Assembly (NCBI GenBank): GCA_047967505.1
Contig: CM106539.1
From: Dipteris shenzhenensis
Lineage: Eukaryota; Polypodiophyta; Polypodiopsida; Gleicheniales
Length of the DNA stretch: 64,000 nt
Reading direction: 5' to 3' (one strand)
Shown: positions 12,175-23,735 of the stretch, piece by piece
How positions within the stretch are numbered: the stretch's first letter is position 1
How the letters are laid out: each line of letters opens with the position of its first letter
Program-made: the position numbers and the translations under genes
Notes under the pieces: model-generated
The model's database searches: none
Told to the model about the DNA's origin: nothing
Seen by the model: the letters and a program-made list of their open reading frames with translations, nothing else

Positions 12175-13783
12175 ATGGGCTGCGGGGTCTCCAAGGATTG
12201 CATCACCGATCAGACGAGACTTGGCCTCTCCACCAAAAAAAGACTCATCCAATCATGCCGAGAGCAACTGCATCTGGCTATGGCAGAACAGGCCAAACCC
12301 ATTATCTCTCCACAATCGCATAATGCAGCAGAGCCCAGCATCGAAGCTTCCCGTGAGGTTGAAAATCGGCCACCGCTCCAAGGTGCTTTCCCTTTGCCTC
12401 CCGTGCAGGTTCATTATGGCAGGAAATCTCCTCGTATGGAGCTCCCCATGTCTTCCAATGGCAACCTCCATAGTAAGGACAGCTTTAGCGCAGTTTCTAG
12501 CGGTTTATCCATTTCTACTTCAGCAAATCCTGGTAGAGACTCTTCTCGCGCCTCTGCACACACGCCAAAAGTAAAGCCGTCAGTGACGCGTTCTCCTCTG
12601 CACATCGATCGGGTAAAACCGCACTCACCCATGCAAGCATGGATTCCCAATGGAATTAAGAAACCTTTTAAGGCTACTGAGCTATCGGCTAAGAACGCAA
12701 ACATGGTCGAGGATGTTACATTCACAGGTATGCATCAAAGAGCCTTTGGTCTCCAGTGATAAAGTGGCAAATAGTCCCAACGATAAAGAAATCTGAAATA
12801 TATGACGGAAAGTGTGCATGATTCTAAGTACATGTTATTGTGATGCAACCAGAGTATGTACGATAATAGCCTCTCGGGCTTGCTTTAATCTATCTTTCGT
12901 ATCTCGATTGTCGAGCACAGAAGGGGCTCCTAATGAGACTATGGCGAATGGATTCTCTGAGGAATTAGGTGTTTTATTTCTGGATGATTCCGGAGAATCT
13001 TATACTAAATCAAACAAGAGTCACAATGTTGATGATGTGATTGATACCTTCCAGGTAGGCTGAATGCCACGTTCTTCTCTCCGAAAACTAAATGACCCAA
13101 AAATCCTGGAAGTCTAAGTTATAGATATCCCGGGGCAAATTCAAGTACAGTTGCTCGTGACCGGTTTTCTGATTACGTAACGTTGCATTTCATTTCTGCC
13201 TGCGAAACTACTACAATCAATGGAGAAGTTATTCTACTCGGCCTGGCATCGTGAAGATTTATCAAACATAATCACAATGTAATGTGTATTGCAGAAATGT
13301 CTTGACTGTCTGCGTAACGTTCTCTTCTGCAGGGCGACTCCGTACAAGGGACTCTGGAGAAACGACGGCATGACTCTTGTGATTCTGATGAGCTGGCACG
13401 CCTAATGGCTTGGGGCAGTCTCTCCAGCTCCCCACCTTCATGTATCTAAGCCTGCAGTTTTGTAGTATTCTTACTTTTAACGTATCACGGAGCTGTATGT
13501 TATTCGGTAGCCCATGGATGTATCTCAAACGTTTGTCTATCTTGTTCGAATAGATATGCGAGAGCTTCTGGAGCACTTTGACAAATCTACAGAACCCTTA
13601 CATCTGCCGACAACCCCAAGGGTTTGGCAATCCACGATGTTAACTGACGCTGATATTGAAACTCTTGATCGGGACATTGATAATGTGGTGCTTGGCCATC
13701 AAATCGAAATCGCTTCTTTGAACAAGGAACGAGGAGAAGAGAACATATCATGCAATGATGTCCGTTTTGTTTTTTACGAATGA
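12175..13783 (+). CDS. Four-exon gene, predicted N-acylated protein of unknown function
   Basis: Exons 12,175-12,727, 12,921-13,054, 13,333-13,441 and 13,554-13,783. All three introns (193, 278 and 112 bp) are GT..AG, and the joined length of 1026 nt is an exact multiple of three, giving 341 residues and a TGA stop. The start MGCGVSK fits an N-myristoylation site (Gly2) with an adjacent palmitoylatable Cys3, so the protein is probably membrane-anchored. Residues about 30-180 are Ser/Pro-rich and basic (disordered). The exon 2 to 4 part is acidic and includes MRELLEHFDKSTEPLHLP and a Leu/Ile-rich segment DADIETLDRDIDNV. I recognise no domain. Exon 3 could instead read into a TAA at 13,447, giving a 267-residue form by retention of intron 3. 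A candidate poly(A) signal AATAAA is at 14,130. Base composition is clearly richer in GC than the neighbours, and no frame damage is seen. Confidence 0.75.
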
Positions 13784-14575
13784 CCAGGTATACAACCCGC
13801 GGTACTAGTGCTCAACTTGTCTGCTTTTGAGGTGGTACAAATTTTGGAGTAACACCGTATGAGTTTTCGCAGGCTTTACGGATTTACCTGCATGGAGGTC
13901 AAAAACTTAGTAACTGTCTGAGGCTTTGAGGAATGAGAATCCAGCTAGGGTTCTATATATGCTAATTTGTTTCCAGATTTCTTTGGCTGTATAAGATTTT
14001 GAAGTCAGTTTTAGTATCACAAAAACCAGAGTCCAAGTGGCAGCTGTAGCGCTGCCTACTGGCACGTATATAGCTCGTCCGTTGAAATAGAAAATCTGGC
14101 TTCATAACTCCACCACCCGTACATCTTTCAATAAACTGAACTCCGTACGTAGCCATGTCAACGATGAATCTCTTGTTGCCTTTAAAAACTAACTTTCTAG
14201 AATGCTTAATGCAATTTGTTTACGAGAGTAGCCAATGGAGCTTTTTTCTTAGCATGATCCTCAAGGGTACCTTATAACCACTATATTAAATCCACTCTAC
14301 TAAAATTAATTGGTCTCTTCTTCAATTGGAGGCCATTTTGAGGAAGATTAACGTAATCATAATAGTATCATCTTTAGTTAAAGGTAATCACAAGTGAAAA
14401 ATGATGCATTGATGTTTAAAGTTGAATAACTAGGGTAATTGTCTAAGACAATGAGAAGTAAGAGGCCTTTATTCCATGTTAATCTTGGGAATGTACTAGT
14501 CTCAATAAATTGATGCATTTTCATAAACACTAGGAATTGAAAATCCTTTTACAAAAAAGGTGATCTAGTATAAGG
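13784..14575. other. 3' region of host gene and spacer
   Basis: No further gene recognised. AATAAA at 14,130 may end the upstream transcript. The last 250 bp are AT-rich up to the breakpoint where copia sequence begins. Confidence 0.4.
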
Positions 14576-16260
14576 ATGAAGACAAGGGATGTTTTGAGAG
14601 CACCTAGTAGTGAGCCTATTTTGCACAGGTCTACCAGAGTTAAGTATCTTGTGGATAGGCTGAAATATGATGGATTTACAGCCATTCACTATGCCTATAC
14701 AGTCAAAGTGATACATGAACCAAAACCCACTTCTTTTAAGCAAGCCATGGGAAAAGAAAAATGGGAGAAAGCCATGGATGAAAAAATGGATGCCTTGGAA
14801 GCAAATGCTACATGGGAATTGGTGCCTTTGCCTAAAGACAAGAATGCAATTGGCTACAAATGGGTTTATAAGGTGAAGCACAATGCAGATGGTTCTATGA
14901 ATAGATACAAGGCAAGATTAGTTGTCAAGGGGTATGCATAGACATATGGCATTGATTATGAAGAAACATTCAGTCTGATTACAAGGATGGCAACCATAAG
15001 AGCAGTCATTGCTATGGCTGCATCAAAGGGATGGTATTTACATCATATGGATGTAAAGAATGCCTTCTTGCATGGTGATTTGCAAGAAGAGGTCTATATG
15101 GAGTAGCCACTAGGTTATGTGCATGCTGTTGTTTGTAGGTTGAAGAAAGCCTTGTATGGCTTGAAGCAAGCACCTAGAGCATGGTCTGACAAGATAGGAC
15201 AGTATCTTGTCACTATTGGCATTCAAATTTCCAAGGTAGATTTCTCACTTTATGTGAGAAAAATAGAGAAAGGCATTATGCTACTTGTCATTTATGTTGA
15301 TGATTTGATCATCACAGGTGATAGTGATGAAGATATCCTTCATGTGAAAATGCTATTGAAGCGAAATTTTGAGATGAAGGATTTGGGAGAGCTGCGTTAC
15401 TTCTTGGGCATTGAGGTGATTAGATCCACAAGTGCGATATGGCTCTTGCAGAGGCAGTATGGATTGGACATGCTATTTAAATATGGAATGAGAGGCTGTA
15501 AGCCTATTTCAGTTCCTTTGGAGCGAAATGTGAAGTTGAGCATAGATGTAGGTGAGCTTCTGGAAGACCCTACTATGTACAGACGCATAGTAGGAAGTTT
15601 GATTTATATGACTATTACCAGGCCAAATTTGAGCTATGCTGTTGGGTTGGTAAGTCAACTTATGCAAGCTCCAAGGAAACCACATTTGGATGCGGCCAGA
15701 TGCATACCGAGGTATGTGAAGTCCACATTGTAGTATGGACTATTTTATGAGACTGGGGTTCAGATACAATTGCATGGATACACTGATGCTGATTGGGCTG
15801 GTAGTATTTCTGATAGATGATCTACCAGTGGATATGTGTTCTCTTTTGGGAGTGTTGCAGTCACTTGGAGCAGCAAGAAATAGACTACAGTTGCCTTGTC
15901 AAGCATAGAGGCTGAGTATAGGGGTGCAGCAATGGCTACATGTGAGGTAGCTTGGTTGCGTAAGCTACTTTATGATATGCATCAGTCTACAGATGGGACA
16001 GTTGTCATTTATTGTGATAACATGAGCAGTATACACTTGGCACAAATAACCCAGACTATCATGCTAGAACAAAGCACATTGAGGTGCATTATCACTATGC
16101 GTGGGAGAAGGTTCTAGTAGGTTTTATTGATCTAGTCTATGTTAGCACAGAGGATCAGGTAGCTGACATATTCACGAAGGCATTGGGTGCAGAGAAGCTA
16201 TGCAAGTTCAGAGAATTGCTTGGTGTGCAAGAATTGGGATTGAGCTTGAGGTGGAGTGTT
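14576..16260 (+). pseudogene. copia pol relic: reverse transcriptase and RNase H
   Basis: A long readable frame covers the linker ([18 protein letters not shown]), RT start ([20 protein letters not shown]), [27 protein letters not shown], the catalytic YVDD with LIITGDS (near 15,290), MKDLGELRYFLGIEV, then RNase H (GYTDADWAG, STSGYVFSFG, LSSIEAEYRGAA, CDNMSSIHLA) and the pol end DIFTKAL. Five in-frame stops occur at 14,939, 15,104, 15,731, 15,818 and 15,881, plus a frameshift near 16,055 and a small deletion after 15,110. Four stops are TAG at a Gln position and one is TGA at an Arg position. Gag, protease and integrase are absent, so the copy is 5'-truncated. The 3' LTR follows directly. Confidence 0.92.
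16246..16256 (+). promoter_or_regulatory. Polypurine tract of the copia copy
   Basis: TTGAGGTGGAG immediately precedes the TGTT that opens the LTR. This is the usual plus-strand primer of plant copia elements. Confidence 0.7.
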
Positions 16261-16716
16261 TAGATATCGAGCTCCAGTCGTGATATGCCAGGGTGACCGT
16301 TGTGCATTTATGTCACCGACTTGTTAGCTGCAGATGTAGTTGGTACACCGCTCATGTATAATAGCTGGATGACGGCTATCTTTATGTACTCTAGTTAGTG
16401 GCTTAGTTAGTATGCCACCTTAGTTAGTTGAGTTTGGTTTGAGACCCATATATAGGGTTCACCTATTCTTTTGTACTTAGAGAGAGTTCTTTTGGCTTTC
16501 ACAACTAAGAAGAGGAAAACTGTTTTTAGCCTCCACCTTTGTGTATATTGCCCCACTGTGTATGTGAGAAAGCCGCAAGTGAGACTCCTTACTTCTCTCC
16601 CACTCTCTTCACATATAGTTCACATAGAACTAAAACGTTCTTGTGCATTTTTGAGAAGATCGTCACTTTCCCTCAATGGAATATTTTTATAATGCAATGT
16701 TATATCAGGCGCAACA
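16257..16716 (+). repeat. 3' LTR of the copia copy (about 460 bp)
   Basis: It runs from TGTTTAGATATCG to GGCGCAACA, with TGTT..AACA inverted ends. A TATA-like CATATATAGGG lies at about 16,447, consistent with the LTR promoter. No 5' LTR partner is present in the window. Confidence 0.7.
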
Positions 16717-17909
16717 ATGTGTGATGTCTTTTCCAAAGGCTAATGGAGAACTCCATGGAGGCTTTACATATCCATGTGTAAGTCCTAATAAATGACAATA
16801 TATAATTTGCTCTTTTTGTTTATATGTATGTATGCATGTGTGTATGAGTGTGTGTGTGTATGTACATACATTTATGTATGCACACATGCATGAATATATA
16901 GCAACAAAATGATGGTGAAGATATGCTAAGGAGAGATGTCACATGTGATCAAGTCTATTATTTCAAATAAAATATTTAATGTAATGCATTTGGAATCCAC
17001 CTAAAATTGTCCTTATGTGCTTCATTTAAAGGGGATCCAAAGAAAATGGGAGGATTCGCCTCCTATCAAAATGAATAAGCTAGAAAATATCTGATATATT
17101 TGGAGAGTGGAAGCTTTGGTTATACTATGAGCTAATACCTAAGTCACATGGAACTAAAAGCTACTACATACTACAAACTTTAAGTCATAAGAAATAGTGT
17201 AGATTCACCCTAGATTTTGTCACTACCAAATTAGAATATGTAGATGGCAAGTATACATGATGGCAAGTATACTGTAGCTTTTGTAGTAGGGGAATCTAGA
17301 TTAGGGGTAACATGGGAAGCCATTATTAATTCCCCACAACTAGGCTCAAGTATAGAGATGGAACGGATAGGAAATTTTAAAACGATACTAATTGTAATAA
17401 CCATATTTCATGTTAATTTATAGAAGCATATTGCTATTCAACTAGCCAAGGAATGAACTAAAAGTATCTCTTCATTTCCATTAAGGAGATGAACAACGTG
17501 CCAAAGAGTCATTAACCCAGGAATGGAGTCATAGAATTATAAAAAGAATCACAAATTGAGCATAATGATGTGAAAGTATCCATAAGGAATTATTAAGAAC
17601 TTAGCATATCATTGTCACCATAGGCTAAACATAAGTTCCCAAGATAGTACTACATAACATTTCTTAGCCTTCAGAATCTACAAGTTCTATTATAAACAAA
17701 ATCCATTATTAAACAAATTAATAGACTTATTGTGCTATAAATTTATTTCAATATCAATCAAATGAAGTTACTTGCTAATTATCTAGGAGCAAGAAAAGGC
17801 TTAATCAATAGACCAATTAGAAATCTTACTAACAAAAGTAAAAAATCAATAGGTGATAGCTATATGCAGACACGTGAGCGAGTGAGTGAGCATGCGTGCA
17901 TGCATACGT

Positions 17910-17999
<90 letters not shown>

Positions 18000-18362
18000 A
18001 TATGGTACATTATTTGAAGAGATGAAATCTAGAAAAGATTAAAGTCTCTTGAAGTGCTCACATTCACATTTTTCATGAATATTTATCCATAAAAAATCTA
18101 TAAACACCTTCATGCTAGTAAGAATAAGAGAACTAATGGGTGCTATCATATCCCCACCCAATAGTAAACATAGAAACATGATCAACTTTGCCATCAAAGA
18201 AACTTGGAAGGTTTCAATGAAATTAGTTTTAATGCTCACTAATTCCATGATTGTATTAGTATAGAAAAGATGCTCTAGATGATCTCCAAATTTATTAGAA
18301 ATAGATTTTTATAGTGTCAACCTCCCAAAATCATCCACTACTTCTGTTGTACTTACATTAAA
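16717..18362. other. AT-rich spacer with one long microsatellite
   Basis: No gene recognised. It has a TATG/TGTG-rich stretch at about 16,820-16,890 and the compound microsatellite at 17,908-17,994. Confidence 0.5.
17908..17994. repeat. Compound microsatellite (TG)n(AG)n
   Basis: About 13 TG units run straight into about 30 AG units. Confidence 0.95.
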
Positions 18363-18792
18363 ATGAGAGTTAATTCAATTTATTTTCTATTGATGAATCA
18401 AATCTTGACACAATTACTTTATAGTGTTCAAAGAATGGGAATTTCCCCCAATACCCAAGATAGAATGGATGATAGTAATATGTTGGAACATGATAGATTA
18501 CTGAGTGCCTTAAGACAAGATATGATGTCTTTGCAAGGGCCTATGTGTGATTGCATTATGCAAGGTTTGTAGGCCAATGCGAGAAGAAACATGTGTTGCC
18601 TACACTAGCACCTACTCTTCTATATCTGAAATGTGGAGGTCAGTAGTATGTTTAAAGAAAGAGGATACTAAATGGCATAATCTTGACTACTTTCATCACA
18701 AATGTGAACAATGCCCAAAACCTTTCTTTTGCCCACGTGAGTTGAATGATGCAGGCATTGATAAGGTGGAAGACATACAAGTATGTAATTAA
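18363..18792 (+). pseudogene. Broken ORF fragments, unknown family
   Basis: Two overlapping frames give plausible protein-like sequence: MGISPNTQDRMDDSNMLEHD with a following LLSALRQDMMSL, then a Cys-rich piece LCKVCRPMREETC, KKEDTKWHNLDYFHHKCEQC and PFFCPRELN. Spaced Cys and His residues suggest a zinc-binding segment. I do not recognise the family. It may belong with the broken frame at 19,150-20,240, on the same strand. Confidence 0.35.
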
Positions 18793-19149
18793 GAATCAAA
18801 AGACAAGAATCAAACTTGTATACAAGTAAACAACTCCATCCACCATCATCTAACAATTCAAGCACCACTTAAAAGCCTTTATCATGCACAACTTCTATAG
18901 TTACTGGGAAGAACTTTCAATATAAAGAGTGTATCAAAAAATTTCCAAAGGATGTGGTGGTGTCAGTAGTTAATTTTGTAGAGAACTATAACTTTTAGAG
19001 TGTAGAATAAAATCCTATCAATGCATTTTCAAAATGACCAATGTACCATCATGGTTTAGATTTGCTATTATTGGGGGATGGGAGAGATTATAAAGCAATC
19101 CATCTTTTACATTTTAGATGACAAACATCATGACACACTATTCATGCAA

Positions 19150-20242
19150 CACTGCTAAATGCTCCTCTACCAATGGCTTTCTCCAAAGTCTTGAAGTTGA
19201 AAAGAAATCGGGTTTTGTTAGATGGGGCAACATCCGAGTTCAAGGCAGCACACCCGTTATACTTTGTTGCAAGGTAAGGCATTAGTATTAGGTTCCTTGT
19301 TGTTTTCTACATCACTATGAGATGCTACATATTTTGAACTGCTAGATAACAAACTTCTATTTCTTTTGGTTGTACTAGGTACTGCTCTTTGGCTGGTATT
19401 CGAATGATAGTTTTTTTAATAGTGGACATGACAAGGGAGAACATGATGGTCCTAGTGCAGTGTGATAAAGTGTGCATTATCTATTGAACAATTGGATGCA
19501 AATGGTGTGAAGCTACAAAATGCTCATGAGGTTATAGACTGGTTGACTTGGAAGATGGGAGAAGATGTGAAGAAAAGACTCTTTGTGGAAGTAAAGGTGG
19601 GTGATGTAGATAGAACTAAAGCATGGAATTGCCAGACCATCAAAGGGACTCAATCAAGACATTGCATATTAGTTGCAAAGATCCTACACAAGACTTGATC
19701 ATAGGTTTATCATTATTTTTCTCATTCTGCATGGATGAATCATGGGATGAGTGCACCAATTTATCTCATGCAGTTACATGGACCTTGAACATGCTTGAGC
19801 CCATCAATGGATTAAATTCAAGAGCCATAGAGGATGATATAGCATACTCAATGGATTGAGATAGGTGGCAGACATGCTTGAGATTGGGTGGCCATTTTAT
19901 AGTGCTCACGTCCCCTCTAAATGATGATGATGAGTATTATTACATGGTGTTATGCAAGCAACCCAAAATAGTCCTATAAAAAAAAGTCAAGCATGGTTGG
20001 GGAAATGAGCTCAACATAGGAGATGAATTCGCATATGGTATCTTCTATGCTAAGCTACCTACTAGAAGAACTAGTTATTTCCTATGTGATGAGGAACCAC
20101 TTGCTATAGTGCATGATGATGCAGTGTTGGCAATCAAGTTCCAAATGCTACAAGTAAAGCATAAGGTTAAAGGCAAAAGAACACTATACCATGTCCCCCT
20201 AGAGGTGCATGAAGAGATATTGGGAAACATTTTGTTGTGAGG
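19150..20242 (+). pseudogene. Broken ORF, unknown family (about 200 readable residues)
   Basis: From 19,623 to 20,240 one frame stays readable apart from a TGA at 19,857 and a TAA at about 19,977. It includes MDESWDECTNLSHAVTWTL, GHFIVLTSPLNDDDEYYYMV, WGNELNIGDEFAYGIFYAKL and DEEPLAIVHDDAVLAIKFQM. A related piece in other frames occurs at 19,150-19,290 (FKAAHPLYFVAR) and 19,462-19,640. The composition is that of a real soluble protein with an acidic end, and the two stops fit Arg or Gln codons lost by C to T change. The family is not recognised. The 5'-truncated copia copy is joined about 150 bp downstream. Confidence 0.4.
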
Positions 20243-20389
20243 TCTGCATGATGGTAAAGAGAACCATATGCGAGTGTAACTTGGACACAACTAGTTTAGT
20301 ACACTTTTTGTCATGCTTTTTTAATTGTTTTAGTACCATGATGCAATGTTGAGGGATTCTTCCATAGTTACAAGCCATGAATTGATGGC

Positions 20390-21047
20390 CAAGGTTCCTT
20401 ATGCATGAGTGGTTGGGAGTCTTATGTATGCTATGATAGCTACTAGACCAGACATTGCATTTGCAATGGGAGTTGTTAGCCGGTATATGGCTAATCCAGG
20501 AAAGAGGCATTGGGAGGCAGTTAAGTGCATCATGAGGTACATCAAGGGTACCAAGGAGATGTGCATCTACTTTGGTAAAGGAGACATGCATGTACTTGGG
20601 TACACAGATTCAGACTATGCAGGGCATGTGGATAGTAGGAGATCCACTTTTGGTTATGTGATCACCTTTGCAGGTGGTGTAGTGTCGTGGATGTCTCGTG
20701 CACAGAAGTGCGTTGCTTTGTCTACCACACAGGCTGAGTATGTTGCAGCCACAAAGGGTTGCAAGGAGGCTATATGGCTTGATCGGCTAGTGGGAGATTT
20801 GGGGATTCATACAGGTGTACCGACATTGCATAGCATGAGTGCTATTCAGCTAGCACGGAATCTGGTCTTTCATGCAAAGACCAAACACATTGAGGTCAGG
20901 TACCATTTCATTAGGGAGGTACTTGAGGACAAGCGCATAGAGCTTGTCAAGGTTCATACAGATGATAACCTTGTAGATATGCTGACGAAGAGTCTACCTA
21001 GTCAGCGGTTTGAGTATTGTCGTGTATTGATGGGCATTGGATAGTAT
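20390..21047 (+). pseudogene. copia family A: end of RT and RNase H
   Basis: The readable frame starts around MAKVPYA (one TGA) and runs VGSLMYAMIATRPDIAFAMG, EAVKCIMRYIKGTKEM, LGYTDSDYAGHVDSRRSTFG, LSTTQAEYVAATKGCKEAIW, HTDDNLVDMLTKSLP and a stop at 21,044. This is an almost intact copia RNase H (D, E, D positions in YTDSDYAG, TQAEYVA and the later DDN). The 5' part of the element is missing from about 20,390. It is close to the minus-strand copy at 151-1026. The polypurine tract AAGTGGGAGGT lies just before the LTR. Confidence 0.88.
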
Positions 21048-21097
21048 GCTCACTGGTTGTTCTCGCTTAAAGGCACATTGTCCTTTAAGTGGGAGGT

Positions 21098-21269
21098 TGT
21101 GGGGGTTAAAGGTCACTGTGCCTTTACCCCAGTTATGTACAATACTCAAACACATATATAAATGAATGAAAAAGAAGATTAGGGTGGTTTCTGCACCCAC
21201 CAAAACTTGTGTGGCTCTTTGTCTCTCTCTCTCCTTCTTCCATTCTTGCTTCTGTTGAGAGCACTCTCA
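21098..21269 (+). repeat. 3' LTR of copia family A (about 172 bp)
   Basis: It starts TGTGGGGGTTAAAGG after the polypurine tract and ends near GCACTCTCA. Its length and sequence match the 5' LTR at 1677-1846. Confidence 0.75.
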
Positions 21270-23140
21270 CCATCTCCCTTCCATCTAATGAGCCATTGCC
21301 TATACTTCCTACACTTTGGTTTGAGTTTCTCTTTTCAGCATCTTAGCTTCCACCAATGATTTCTCCTCTCCCACAATACTTTATGATTCTCAAATATCCT
21401 ATTCTTGTTCCCTTGATGGCATTCGACTTAATTATGCAAGTATGTTTGCTGATTTTTTAACTGGTGAAAGGATTCCAATCACCTACACATCGAGCTTCTC
21501 TACATTTATAGGCATAGAGGTCCCAAACACTATATTTCCTATGTTTGGTTTGTCATTGGTGGGGGACGAGCATTTTTTGAGCGAAATCTTCCGAGCATCC
21601 GAGCGAAGGAATAAAAAACCTTCCAACTATGCAAAAATATGGCAAAAATGGATCGAAAAAAAACATAGTTTCACTTAGAAATATGCAAAGTATTATAGCA
21701 ATGCCTATTTTATACACAAATCTTTATGTGAATCTTTAGGAATGGTGAGAACATAATGGGATGTATTTTGAAGAAACCCACATGTAGAGTACATTTCTCT
21801 ATGAAAATTTCCTTATGATCCTTCTTACAACTTTTACTTAATGGGGGGGGGGGAACTTTCTCAACCGATCTTCATGAAAGGGTTTCTCTAAAGAAAACTC
21901 ATTAAAGCAAGCCATCAAGGTAGTTTCGCTAGCGAAACCCCTTTTAAGTAGGTCTTCTAAGGTAGTTTCATTGGCAAAACTACCTTGGACAACACTTTTA
22001 AAAGTAGCATAACTTTCCATCCAATGTCCAAATATAGTCATTCAACCACTCAAATTGATTGGAAAATCCCATTTAGGCACATCTATGGGGTTATAGCTTG
22101 CATATATAGTATTAAATATTAAGTGTATTTTATGAGAGTGATATATAAGCCCAAGTTAATACTTATTTATAGTAATTTAAACTTCTTTAGAAACATGTGC
22201 ATAAATATCTTGTTATTTATGCTATAAAAACACTAGAAAGATATTGCCATATGATATAAATGTGTTTAATAAGTAATTATATATGTATAATATTATTACA
22301 TTGAGAGTGATTATGAGGGATGTTTCTTAAAGGAATTATTTTTCATCACTTTTTTAAGGTAATAAGAAGGGTACAAAGGGATGTCTATGAATAAGAAAAT
22401 TTATGTTATGTAAAAATGAATGAGTGACTAGTCTGTATATTTTTATGATAAAGGGATCTAGTTCTAGTGAAAATAAACATGTAAAAACCATGTTTCCTAA
22501 AGAAATATAAATTTTTAAATCTCTTGAAACACATGCTTGGATAAACCTACTCATAGGTTTTTGCTCGTCAAATTGGTGCATCCATCATTGGTGCTACTAC
22601 TTCCTATTCTCTACCACATCTTCCTTCTTATCCCATTGGAATTTCCTAAGGTTCAATCTAATACCTCTACCCTTCTTTGGTGCCTCTTGACTCAAAGATG
22701 TTGTTGAAATAGGAGGAAGAGGTTCCTCAATCTCTTCTACCAGCTTGTAACAAAACAAAAATAAGGTCATCCTCTATAGATCCTGCATTGAGTGGATCCA
22801 TTGCAATTCATTTATCAAGAAGAAGTAATGATCTTGATGCATCTCTCAACTACTACAAAGGTCCTTTAGTTGATGCACTAGCCAATATAGCATGTGTTAA
22901 GAGAGGAGATAGTATTCCTCTTTTTGTTCCCCATAATTTGATCATGTACAATCCCTACCCAATTTATTTTGGTATCCTACCTGGCTTCATGAATTAGAGA
23001 ATAATTTTCAATTGACATATATTCATACTTACTTAAGAATAAAACTCATTCCATATAGATAATGCCCTTTTTGAACTACATCCTTGCAGCTTTTCACTAA
23101 GTAATATTCTCTAAATGTTATTGGTATTCTAAACTCCTTA
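21270..23140. other. Spacer without recognisable genes
   Basis: Short frames only (78 codons at 21,442; 69 at 22,788). It contains an 11-base G run near 21,842, a perfect 16-bp palindrome GTTTCGCTAGCGAAAC at 21,923-21,938, and a related imperfect inverted repeat GGTAGTTTC..AAACTACC just after it. Confidence 0.45.
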
Positions 23141-23146
23141 GCAAGA

Positions 23147-23215
23147 GGGGGGTTCACTCAATAAATTATGTGACTATCACGTGAGTTCAACATAAGGGAA
23201 TATTTAATTCCATTT
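23147..23215 (+). mobile_element. Terminal fragment of a miniature element (same family as 60,900)
   Basis: GGGGGGTTCACTC..TATGTG followed by ACTATCACGTGAGTTCAACA matches the left end of the element at 60,900-61,145 (GGGGGGTCACTC..TATGTAA, then CCTATCACGTGAGTTCAACA). No facing end was found nearby, so this looks like a solo terminus. Confidence 0.55.
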
Positions 23216-23675
23216 GTTCTCACATTGTCATAGACAAAAGGGTGCCAAAAATATATTTGGGGATTGAGTAAGAAAAGGTTTTGTTAATGAAAAATTAATA
23301 GATAAGGAGAGAGGATTTGAAGCTCTTTCTTTGGAGACATGTTTGCTTCTATGTACAATGTTTGCTTCTATTTGCAAACAATGTTACGGCTCAGCCATAT
23401 GTAATAGTTGTATGTAAAGGAAAAATTCAAAAAAGAAGAAGAGGAGCTTCCGATTGACTATCGCTGCAATCTATGTGAAGCAACCAAACAAATTAATACG
23501 AGGGAACTTACTTGTTCTAGCCTCCTTCCACCTCATACAGCATCTGATTGCTACACTCACGTCCCTGATGTTCCCTATTACCATACTATCTATCCACATT
23601 TTTTAGTTCGCAAAAGTTGGATGCAGAGGTAAAAGTCAAAAAAGAAGAAGAAAGAGAGAGTGATAGAGGGAGGGA

Positions 23676-23679
<4 letters not shown>

Positions 23680-23733
<54 letters not shown>
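23680..23733. repeat. (AG)n microsatellite
   Basis: About 25 uninterrupted AG units after a purine-rich lead-in. Confidence 0.95.

Positions 23734-23735
<2 letters not shown>

Noticed and set aside
11889-12323. 144-codon plus-strand frame overlapping the start of the host gene
   Set aside because: It lies in another frame through the 5' leader and ends inside exon 1. The four-exon model with exact phases is better supported.
12221-12725. 117- and 103-codon frames inside exon 1 on both strands
   Set aside because: Shadow frames of the supported coding exon.
20199-20591. 130-codon minus-strand frame
   Set aside because: Antisense to the readable copia RNase H.
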